A DNA stretch of 64,000 nt from Channallabes apus (lineage: Eukaryota > Chordata > Actinopteri > Siluriformes > Clariidae), in contig CM060118.1 in the NCBI GenBank assembly GCA_030522415.1, forward strand, positions 23,725,651-23,789,650. The letters are read 5' to 3'. Each line of letters opens with the position of its first letter. The stretch's first letter is position 1. Shown piece by piece: positions 1 through 10,851 of this stretch. The notes below the pieces were generated by a model, which worked only from the letters and a program-made list of their open reading frames with translations, ran no database searches and had not been told where the DNA came from. Both the position numbers and the translations under genes were made by a program.

Positions 1-61
1 AATAAATATTTTTGTTGCTGTTATTTTAGGCAAATTATAAAAACTATACCTGAAAGAAATA
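1..61. other. Left flank
   Basis: Short AT-rich stretch before the first transposon remnant. I see no gene or motif in it. The TA at 60-61 is the presumed target-site copy of the next element. Confidence 0.4.
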
Positions 62-612
62 CACTACCGTTCAAAAGTTTGGGGTCACTTGCAAATTTCT
101 TTGTTTTTGTTTAATGATTTATTTTCTACATTCTACAACAATACTGGGGATTTCAAAACTATAAAATAACACATATGGAATTAGGTAATTACGTAACAAC
201 AGCAAAAACAACAGTTAGTTGTTATTTTAAGACACAGAGGTCAGTCTTTCTGTAATAGTTCTTGCAGGAACAGTATTATCAAGTACATTTGCAAAATCCG
301 TCAAGCACCGTAATGAAATTGGCTCTCATGAAGACCATCCCAGGAGGGCGTGACCAAAACCTACCTCTGCCACAGATGAGAAGTTCATTTAGAGTTATCA
401 GCCTGAAAAATTACCAATTAACAGCACCTCAGATTAGAGGCGTTATGAAGTCTTTACAGAGCATAAGTAGCAGACACATCTCAATATCAACTGTTCAAAG
501 GTGATTAATGCATTTTTGGACACCTTCAGCATTCCTTTACAATGTAGAAAGAATTAAAAATCAGGACCGATCATGGAGTTAGAAAGTGACGCCAAACATT
601 TGAATGGTAGTG
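62..612 (+). mobile_element. Degenerate Tc1-like element
   Basis: Terminal inverted repeats are visible: the left end starts CACTACCGTTCAAAAGTTTG and the right end closes with GAATGGTAGTG, each flanked by TA (60-61 and 613-614), the Tc1/mariner target-site signature. Positions 262-504 still encode a Tc1 transposase N-terminal piece (APQIRGVMKSLQ followed by HISISTVQR, the helix-turn-helix region). The catalytic DDE part is missing, so the copy is internally deleted and cannot move itself. Confidence 0.75.
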
Positions 613-616
613 TATA

Positions 617-1085
617 TACAGATAATCCATAACATTATGACCACCTGCCTAATATTGAGTAGATCTCCCTCTGGAACAGGACCATCCCACAAGAGCTGCA
701 GTTCTGGAGTTGCTTGTTTACGTGCTTCCTACTTCCTACCCTACATCCTACCCACTTCCGCCATTGTAACTAGATATTAAAAATGTAGCTACTGTGAGAA
801 AGGCCAAATTGTAATGGCTAGACAACTGGGTCAGAGCAACTACAAAACTGCAGCTCTTCAAACTGGCGACATGGTCATGGTTGGCCAAGACTAACTGGAA
901 CACATGGGGAGTGAAGACTGGCTCGTGTAGTCTGATCCAATAGAATCACTATTGTAGCTCAAATTGAGGAAAAGGTTAATGCTGGTTTCAATAAACAGGT
1001 GTCACACAGGTCATTAGTGTTTTGGTGGCAAAGGGGGACCTACTGAATATTAGGCGGGTAGTCATAATGTTATGGCTGATCAGTG
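617..1085 (+). mobile_element. Internally deleted Tc1-like element
   Basis: A second Tc1 family lies directly after the first. The left end reads CATAACATTATGACCACCTG and the right end is its inverted copy (about 1055-1085, closing GGCTGATCAGTG, then TA at 1086-1087). Inside, 808-985 keeps a decayed transposase stretch that reads like the family's N-terminal coding region. The remainder of the coding region has been lost. The left terminus is eroded, so its exact start is uncertain by a few bases. Confidence 0.7.
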
Positions 1086-1309
1086 TATATAACAGACTAA
1101 ATGTTTGCAAAATATTTCTCGTGTTCCTTACAGGGTGCGTATGATGAATTTTGCCTTGATATTAATAAACAATTTAAATGGTGACTAAATGGTGAGCTAG
1201 AAGAAATTTAAATATATATGGTTAACGTATGCAATTCATAATTTCTTCCTGGGATTGATGCTACTGCTTGTCTTCTTTTGCAAAACTCTTATCTGGATTT
1301 CAGATTTCT

Positions 1310-1593
1310 TTGGACGCGTTAGTCGTCGACGTTTTTTGATTGACACCATTCTTATCCAATCTGAGAGCAGAAACGTGAGCCGGGCAAGCGGCACTTCCGC
1401 CCGCGGCCTGTACGTCCTGTCATCCCGCGCTGCGCACTTCCCCACGCGTGGGTCACAGTTTGCCCTTTTCAGCCCTGCCATGGAAGCGTCCGGAGTGTAA
1501 ACATCTGGACAGAAGCAAATAAAGCCGACGGATGTTTTTAGGATAATAACAACTAGCACTTTGTTAACCAGAGGACTTTTTGTCTGGTTGCAA
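1310..1593 (+). promoter_or_regulatory. slc25a28: slc25a28 promoter and 5' UTR region
   Basis: A CpG-rich block stands out from the AT-rich surroundings directly upstream of the mitoferrin-2 start codon. It has a CCAAT box at 1356-1360, an ETS-type CACTTCCGC at 1392-1400 and GC-rich sequence to about 1500. No good TATA box is seen, which suits a housekeeping-type CpG promoter. The transcription start is not determined from sequence. Confidence 0.55.
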
Positions 1594-1932
1594 ATGGAAG
1601 CCGAGGGTTTGGTTCGCAGGAGGCGGATGAGCGCTGATCCGCCCGGTGCAGATGGCGCGGTGGCAGGGGCTTCCGCCGGGGCAGAAGTGCGCTGGCTCGG
1701 CGGCAGGATCTGGCCTCTGTCCGAGGGCATAATGAGCAGTTTGACACCGCGGATAGGAGGCGAGACCGAATTTAACATGGTGCAGCTGCATGGCTCGCAG
1801 GAGGCGATTGAGATCTCGGAAACGGACTATGAAGGTCTACCTCAAGGAGCTTCTACCAGCACGTACATGTTAGCCGGGGCCGTGGCGGGGATCATGGAGC
1901 ACTGTCTCATGTTCCCTATCGACTGTGTAAAG
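1594..1932 (+). CDS. slc25a28: slc25a28 coding exon 1
   Basis: 113 codons ending in phase 0 at AAG|GTGAGT. It encodes the variable N-terminus and transmembrane helix 1 with [12 protein letters not shown]. Confidence 0.93.
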
Positions 1933-3090
1933 GTGAGTTAGGAAATGATTGGCTTCGATCTTAGCTAACATGCAATGTCTTGTTTCTTTAATACAGGTCG
2001 AAGTTATTATTCTGTCTGCTAAGTGACCTGCACGCCAGTTAGTTCTTAATTTGAAAGCATGCTAGTATATAAGTTATATAAGCTAAAGTATACAAGTGAC
2101 CACATATCTGTAAAATCGGCGAATTAAGTTGACCTGAGTAGTGCTTAACGTTCAAGTCATATTCTTTTGTTTATTTTTAACACGAAATTAACCTTTAGCC
2201 ATAAGAGCCGAGTTAGCCACGAGAAGCTAACTTAGTTACTAACTTCTGCTTCAGTCCACGCCTCCTTATGTCTGCTCTGCTAGCTGTCTAAATCACCTCC
2301 ATGCTAACTGTTTGTAGCTGCATGGCATTGAATATATCTCACGTGCCAGTTTGATATTACAATAAAATGTTTTTTTTTCTTGTTTAAGTTGTAATAGTTT
2401 TGTTTTAAAACTATGCTGTGGTAGCTCCATATAGTTTGTGCCCTTTCTCTATCTCACACTTGCACACAAGGTCAAGCAAGCTTTGGGCGCAAGTAGGTCA
2501 CAGCATGCAGGACACCACGCGCCGTGTTTTCAATATTATACCGATGTCAGAGTGCAATAAGCGGCTGTGCTGCTCTTTACACTTCTTTTGCAACTGTGTG
2601 CAACTTGTGGAGATGTGCTCTGTGCCCATGTACAAGATCACACCAGTTTTAAGACTAAGCAGAGGCAATTGGGTTAAGGTTCAATGACCTGCACTTTGCG
2701 TCCTGCAACAAGTCCTGACCTCAAACCCTCTGAGGGAGACCCAATGTGCCTGAAGTTTGAGATGTGAAAAAATGTCTGAGATGTATTTTGGGGATCTCTG
2801 AGTCCTATGTTTACTTGTTCGAGAAATAGTAAAAAAAGAAAAAAAATTGGGAACTTTTTACTAAAGCTATCATGAATTTGTCCCAATAGTAATGCCACCA
2901 ATTTTCTTTTCTCTCTGGGTCTTTCTGGATGATATGTGCTTTTTATAATCTCTAATACCAGTGAATCAAGTGGTGGGCTTTTTCCCCCCTCGAATAATGA
3001 CTAATCTCACAACCAGAAAACTAGAAGCAATACAATGTACTAGGAAATTAATATGTACTGATTTATGGCTTGTAATAAAAAAGTACTCAA

Positions 3091-3148
<58 letters not shown>

Positions 3149-6100
3149 CACACACATGTACAGGAGCATATGTGCAATATAATTGAAAAGTTGATTTATT
3201 TCAGTAATTCAATTAAAAGTGAAACTCATTATATAGATTCAATAGTTTCATTATACTCATTATATTTCAAATAATTATTTTTTATTTTGATGATTTATGT
3301 CTTACAGCTAATGAAAATTTGAAAATTGTTAGTTACGTAATGAATCATGCTGTCACACTCTAATCAGCTAATTAGTTCAAAACACCTGCAAAGGTTTCCT
3401 GAGTCTTTAAATGATCTCTGTCTTTCAGTAGACTGCCTCTTTACAGAGTGCTGTAAATGGAAGGAACAAATGTGGTAGAAAAAGGTGCACAAGCAATAGG
3501 TATAACTGTACATGGTATCTCTGTGCTTGAATGGCCAACAAACTCGCTTGACCTAAACCCCATAGAGAATCTATAGGCTATTGTGAAGAGGAAGATGAGA
3601 TACCAGACCCAACATGCAGAAGAGCTAAAGGCCACTATTTGAGCATCAGGCTTCCATAACACCTCAGCAGATCCCCAGACTGATCGCCTCCATGCCATGC
3701 CGCATTGCTACAGTAATTCATGCATAGGGAGGCCTGACCAAGTATTGAGTGCTGTACAGTATGTGCTTACTTTTCAGTAGTTCAACATGTGTTTTGTTTT
3801 TTTTTGTTTTTTTTCCTTACATACTGTATTTTGGGTTTTCATTAGCTGTAAGTCATAATAATCTTAATCAAAAGAAAAACACTTGCAATATATCAGTCTT
3901 CGTGCAATGAATCTGCATGAGTTTCACTTTTTCAAAATAAATCAACTTTTTTGATATTCTAATTAGGGCTGTAACTATTGAATATTTTACTAATCGAGTA
4001 TTCTACCAAAAATGTAATCGAGTAATCGGATAAAATTAAATTTTGCTTAATTAAACAGCAATGTTAAATATATAAGAGAAACAAAGACTAATTGCTTTTC
4101 TTTTTAGCAAAATAAACTTTTATTTTTTAAATGCATACAGCATTTTATCAAAAATAAACATTGTAATTGTTCACAATACAAGAAATAGCTTAAAGTTGAC
4201 TGAGATGAATTAAGTGCCTTACAGTGCCATACATTCTTATTTTAAAGCCTTTTTTCAGAATCAAAAACTAAAAAAAACTATTTCAAATAACTAAGTATAA
4301 AAAAAACTAAGGTACACATTAAAATAAATAATTATACAAAAACACTAAGTTGTGCAACTTAACTTTCAGAACTAAAAGTTCTCTTCTCTTGGCACACTAT
4401 TTTTATCGCTACCTTCCATTTGGCAACTTACAACAGAATGCTCCCTCATATCAATACACAGCTAACTGTTTGTGTCTCCTTCCGCTTCGTGGGTGGCGTA
4501 AGCGCTTCTTCGTCGGTGTTTAATGGCGGCTTGCATCCGGAAGCACGCTGTCATGCCAAATAAATAATTGTGCAAAAACAACGCAAGCTTTTCAAATTAA
4601 TTAAAAGAAGCTTCGAACCAGAAGATTTTGCCTCTATCATTTTTTGTAATCGAATTACTTGAGTTACTCGAAGGAATCGTTTCAGCCCTAATTCAAATTT
4701 ATTGAACTGCACCTGTGTGTGTGTGTCTGCATATGTGTGTGTGTGTATAATATAAACTACACACATATTAGGGCTACAATTAGCGATTATTTTAACAATT
4801 TTTTTTTTTTTTTTTTTTTGCTCCGTCCTTTCTGAGCCGCCGAACTCTGCTAGCATCAGTGCACGAGACCGAGTGTGTTCAATCCGCTCCACGCTCAACT
4901 AAAATTTTTTTAATAATCAAATGTCTCCGTGTCGCGCGACACAACAAATCGATTATGAAATTCGTTCCCAGCGCTTTTAATAATCAATTTTAATTGATTT
5001 GATCGATTCGTTGTTGCAGCCCTAATATATATACAGTACAGGCCAAAAGTTTGTGTGGCACTGTGAAGTGGTTAAGCTTCACAGTGCCACTAGGGTGTGC
5101 TTTGATGTCTGGCACCAGGATGCTGGCAGAGGATCCTCGGGCATCAATAATTGTGCCACGTGTGTAGTTTTGTGGAACTGTGATTATGATGAGTTTGTTT
5201 AGGTTTATTTTTAAATACCCTCTTTTTTTTTTAAAGAACTGATAAAGATGAAAACAAGCTCAAGCATTGCTCTGAGTTCTCACTCTATGAAGGGAAGACA
5301 AAAAACAAAACAAAACTAAACACTCTGTGTACAAGGATGGCACTGAATGTCAGAGCACGTACCCATTAAACCCAGAGCATTTTTAGAAATTTCTTGCATT
5401 ATGTTTTAAGGAATATATCTAGAGGTCAGTATTGTGCAGACAAATCCTTTTTTTTCTTCTCTCTTTTAAGCATAACTGTTGGCATTATGTTGAACTGAAT
5501 TTTATTAAATTTTGCCCAACTATACAGCCATAAAAAAAATCTAAGAAATGACACAGACTCTTAGGATCACATGCTTTTATGTTTTTCTTTTTTTTTTTTC
5601 TTTAGGTTGACTGAATTTTTTTTGTGAGAATTATATATTTTTGAAATGTAATTCCCCATTTTTTGGTAGCATTAAGTAATGCTAACTTTGGTTCTACATG
5701 ACACAAAACCCAAATGCACAGTTTGATGTCTGAAGCCTCCTCCATTGACGCACACCGGCAAGACTTGCATATAAGCAGTTGTGTATTTTATTTATTTATT
5801 TATTTAAAAATTTATGGGTCATTGACCAATGCTTTGTTGCTGGCACAGAGCCGTGCCACTTGAGTTTTAATTTTCCTGTTTTTTTTTTGTTTGTTTGTTT
5901 AAAGAAGAGCTGTCCACCATGCAAAGTTGTTTCTCTGTAGAACATGTGTCCAACCGTCAGTAAGTTTTTCTTATTCTTTTTACTTCAGCTGGCATCCGCT
6001 GCGTGCACTGCTTCTCAGTTCACCGCTCTCATGTTAAGCTCTTCTGTTAGGAGAATAAACAGAAACAGGAGCGATGGTTTGAGAGGGAACTATCTGCTAC

Positions 6101-8531
6101 TAGTTAATTAATCGCAGATGGCATCGTTCTCCCGGCATCCTTTTTAAATGGTGGGACAAATATACTTGTTCCCTGGTGCAGCACCAGCATATCACCTAAA
6201 TGTGACAAAGACTGAGCATACAGTATATAAGTAACTGCACTAAATAGCAGAACTTTCTATCCATAATGGCCTAACAAAATAATCATTTATCATCTCTGTA
6301 CTTTAAGATTTTATATGTACATTATGGTCTATCAAATGTATAATCTTGAAAATAAATCTTTTGGCGTCTTACTGTTATTATTATGTCAGCTATGAAGAAT
6401 ATGTCCTTTGTTGGAGTTTAGCAGTTCTTTCCTTTTTTATATATATTTATGGTTATTTGCAGTGTTTAATTTCTCAGTTGACACTTTGGACTATAGCCAA
6501 GATATTTCTTTCTTGCTATTTTAAAATTGGGATGAGTCCCAGATGTGCATATCTGTCAGCATTGGAGCCATGGCAGACACATTTAGGAAGCCTTACTCAG
6601 TGTTGCTCGGGACATCACAGTCGCAGAGAGGCGATTATGCAAACACAGGCTACGGGGTTTGTTTACAATCCAGTCAGAGGTTATCGTTCAGGCTCAGGGT
6701 TTTCCAGGCAAACACAGTCACACTGATTTCTTTGCACTTTTTCTGCACATGCTATTAGTAATGACTCATATTAAATGAGCCAAAGCCAGTGGACTATTTA
6801 GGAAGTAGGAAGATGTGATTAAGGTACACTTTTTTAAATTATTATTATTTTTTATCATGTGTCCTAGTGCCTGTGTTCTTCCGTACAAGAACATTTCCGT
6901 TTGTAGTTAATTTAAATGTCTTATCACTCTCATGAAGATTCTTATAAATCTAACTTCCTGTTCGACTGCTGATTTCCTTGTTTGTCTCACATGCAGCTGT
7001 TTTTGTAGTCAGAGAGTACAATGCATTCTGTTAGATCATGCCCAGACCTTAGGCCATATAGAGCGAGGTTGTGTCCTTACAGGTTCTGCATTCCACAGCA
7101 AGACTCATGTTGCATGAGAGCTAGGCTGACACAAAAACAGCACTCCATAAGTCCAAACAAGTGATACTAGACAAGGTCAAATTCTAAAATTGTTAGTATT
7201 AAAAATAAGGTATATGTTAACAGGCATGATGTGCCAAGCATGTGTATGTAATGTGCACGCACAGATCTTTGTGACATCAGATGTCCTTGCACAAAATATA
7301 GTGTACTGTGTGTACAGTATATACACGTACACACTGTGTGTGTGTGTGTGTGTGTATAAATAAATAATATAAAAACATTGACTTTTTTTATATATAAATA
7401 CATTTTTTTCAACACAATGTACTACATTAGCTTGCCGGTTTTATCAACCTGAGGGTACGCTGGGATTTTTGCCCATTGTGTCATGTTTTATTTAGTTGAT
7501 TGTGACTCTTAAGTCATGATATAATTTGTTTATGTTCTGGTTCCATGAACACTTCAGTGTAACACTTATTTTAGATAAAATGCAAAACTACTGAATTAAC
7601 TGCCTTTAACTCATCTGATTGGGATATCCCCTTGCCCCCTTTTTCCCTCAGTGACTGCTGGGCTGCAGGTGTTGCTTTCTAAAGATTGCTGTGTTGATGT
7701 TATATGTACATAAGACAAATAGTTGGGGGGGAGTCTAAGGAAGCTGTTACAGTAGCTAATTCCTCTGAGCAACCACCTGCAGACTCCCTTTAATGGGATG
7801 AACCAATACAATGCAAGGCGAAGCTTCGTTCCTGCTGCCATGCGAGTGACCTTAATGTGTTTATAAAAGGCTTAGTAGAGTCAGGGGTTCTCTAGACATT
7901 TACAGACTTTTAGACTGTGCTATAATAGAACATTGTGTCTGCTGTTCAATGCTTTTGTTTGATTTGTTTCATGTATTTTTGCTTGTATTTGTTTTCTCTC
8001 TATAATATAAGAGCAAAAGGTCAAGAAAAGTGCAGTTGGGGTCCTTAAAGCCAAGTGTGTCTGCTTAGCAGCCATTTTATCAACTTCTAAGTTGGTACAG
8101 TTTTCAAACAACTGATATTCAGAGTGACATTTTAACAGCAGGTATATGATTCTTGTTAAAATATGCTACAGATAGCATACATTTGTTTCTGAGTAATATT
8201 TAAGTATGTAATAAGATGAGCAGAGGTGCTCTATGGGCACTCAAAAATGTTACTAATGTATATAATGTCCTGTATATTAACAAGCCATCAGGCTACACAA
8301 ATCATTTGCATGTTCTCAAATACAAACAGAAGTATAAACCAGGGCGTAAGGGTAATAAACATGGCCTTCTCCTTTTTTGCATGCAGATGATGGTCTGTGA
8401 GAAGCCTTTTTTTTTTTTTTTTCAGTTTACACTTGTTTTAGCAAGGCTTTTGGCTCTTTTTGATAGTCAAATTTCCTAAACTACTCTTAACCTTTAAGTC
8501 AGTGGTGGTGTTTTTTTTTTTTTTTTTTTTT

Positions 8532-8592
<61 letters not shown>

Positions 8593-10810
8593 ATATCTTA
8601 TGCCTCTAAAATATTTTACAAATGCAAAAGGTGTTCTCTAAAACTACTCATGCTATTGATGTTTTAGAGTACTAAGCCACTTTCAGGGATTAGGGTGTAT
8701 TAGTCAAAACAGTTGCGTAGCTGTTACATGCTTAGCCTCTGCTGCAGATGTTCTCTTTGTTGTCATCAAAATGAATTGTCCTAATTTGCAATATTACTGT
8801 TTACTCTGTTGTCATTCAGACCCGCATGCAGAGTTTGCAACCTGATCCAGCTGCCCGTTACCGCAATGTAATGGACGCTCTGTGGCGCATCATGAGGAAT
8901 GAGGGCATTTGGCGGCCAATGAGAGGCTTAAATGTCACGGCGGTGGGGGCAGGGCCCGCCCATGCACTCTACTTTGCCTGCTACGAGAAGCTGAAAAAGA
9001 CTCTCAGTGATGTCATCCACCCAGGAGCCAACAGTCATTTGGCGAACGGTACACCTCACTCGCCACACCTCAGACTAAATAAACAAACACAGGATCAGAA
9101 TTTAATGTCTAACAGTAACATAATTTTTTCTTTTTGTTTAATAACATGATTATGGATGTCATGATACTAGATTGTAATATTCATGCCGGATTATAAAAAA
9201 AATTCTCGTTGAATAATTTATTAACGGTTCAGTAAAAGTTGCTTCAGAAGTTGGCGAAAATATGATATTGTCAACAAATCGCTGAGAGAAACATTCAAAA
9301 GGCTCATCCAAGCCAGAAAAGGTGCAATAAATTATTAGAGAAATGCACATCTGCTCCATAAGAGAGAGTTTGTGTGTTTCTAAACCGTCCTGCGTGCAAG
9401 AGCACAGATGGTGGAAGATAACAAGGTGGTGAAATAAAACAAAATGTAAACGTTTTATTTTTTTTTAATTTAGAATTGTTTGGTTAAGCAGCGCAAAGCT
9501 ACTTTTCAGGGACTAAAGTTTGGATCTGACATTCCGACCCGTGCTAACGCTTCATGTTAAAGGCATGTTACAGCAGGCAGAAACTTTCACTCAGAATCTT
9601 ACTATCTTCACCAGCTTACATCAGCTTACATCAGATACATCCACAATAATTTATATTCAGTTTGTTTTATCTGACTCTAGCTATTTTTCAACTAAATGCT
9701 TTCCTAAGCTTGTTTGAGGGCAGCAGTGGCTCAAATGGTTAGCGCTCTGGGTTAATTCTAGGGTCTTCAAGACCCAGCATCACAAATCTGTCAGTGTTGG
9801 GCTCTTGAATTTCTCTGCTCCAGTCATACAGTCTAAACATTATATAATTTAACATTAAATAATGTGTTTGCATGTGTCTGTGTATTTGGAGGGATATTTT
9901 TATTTATTTATATTTTTTTTATAACATGACAGACTAACATGACAGATTTATTAAAGTTGCAGTGTTAAAGACCAACATTGAGTTTTCCTTAATGGATGAT
10001 TTTAACTTAACTATCGCAAATCAGTCAAATTGTTCAATAAATATTTAACAGTTGTGTTCTGTTAATATTGGGCGTTATTAAAAAAAAATGTATATTATGA
10101 AACAGTAGGTTTTTAGGTGCCGTATTATATGCACTGACTCGTTTATCATTTATTTTTTTTAATAAAACATTCAACTAATTGTTTATCATATTCATTGATG
10201 GTGACATCCCTAAGCAGATGCTTTCCTCATGAGATCTTTTCTATTAGTTATGTCTTTTACTGTGTTCTTAATAATATTGAGATGTTTTGTTGTAGTAACA
10301 GGATGCCTTTCTCGTTCTAATGGGATGCTGCAGGTGGAAAACTACAGCTGTTTACGTTATGAAGTGTTTATGAAATATCTCTCTCTCTACAGCAGTCGCC
10401 CTTCAACCGCTACTCTTATCCACACTATTACTGTTTTTCCCCAAATTTTCAGTTTTCACTCTGAATTAATTCCACATCGTATATAACAGCAGGAGGTCTA
10501 CGAAGCTCTGAGAGCATCACTGGTAAACATATCAGATCTAATGCATAGTCTTACTTTGCATTTTCCCTTTTTCTCTTTCTCTTTCACCTATGCCTAGGTG
10601 AGGTGCAGAGTGGGTAAGTAGCCTCTGGAATGCTAATGCTGGAGTAAAATTCCCTACAACATGAAGGGTATATGTCTTCGCTCATTTCAAAAGAAGCGAT
10701 TTACACTGTGTGGATAAACATTACAAACTTTTCCAACTTATTGAAACATGCTAATTTCCCCCAAATTACTTTAAGATTTGTATTAAATCTACTTGTTGCA
10801 TTTCCTCATC

Positions 10811-10851
<41 letters not shown>

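Noticed and set aside
1561..1593. Longer slc25a28 start upstream of 1594
   Set aside because: The frame is open but begins with a non-ATG codon (TTG); the first ATG is at 1594 and gives a family-like N-terminus.
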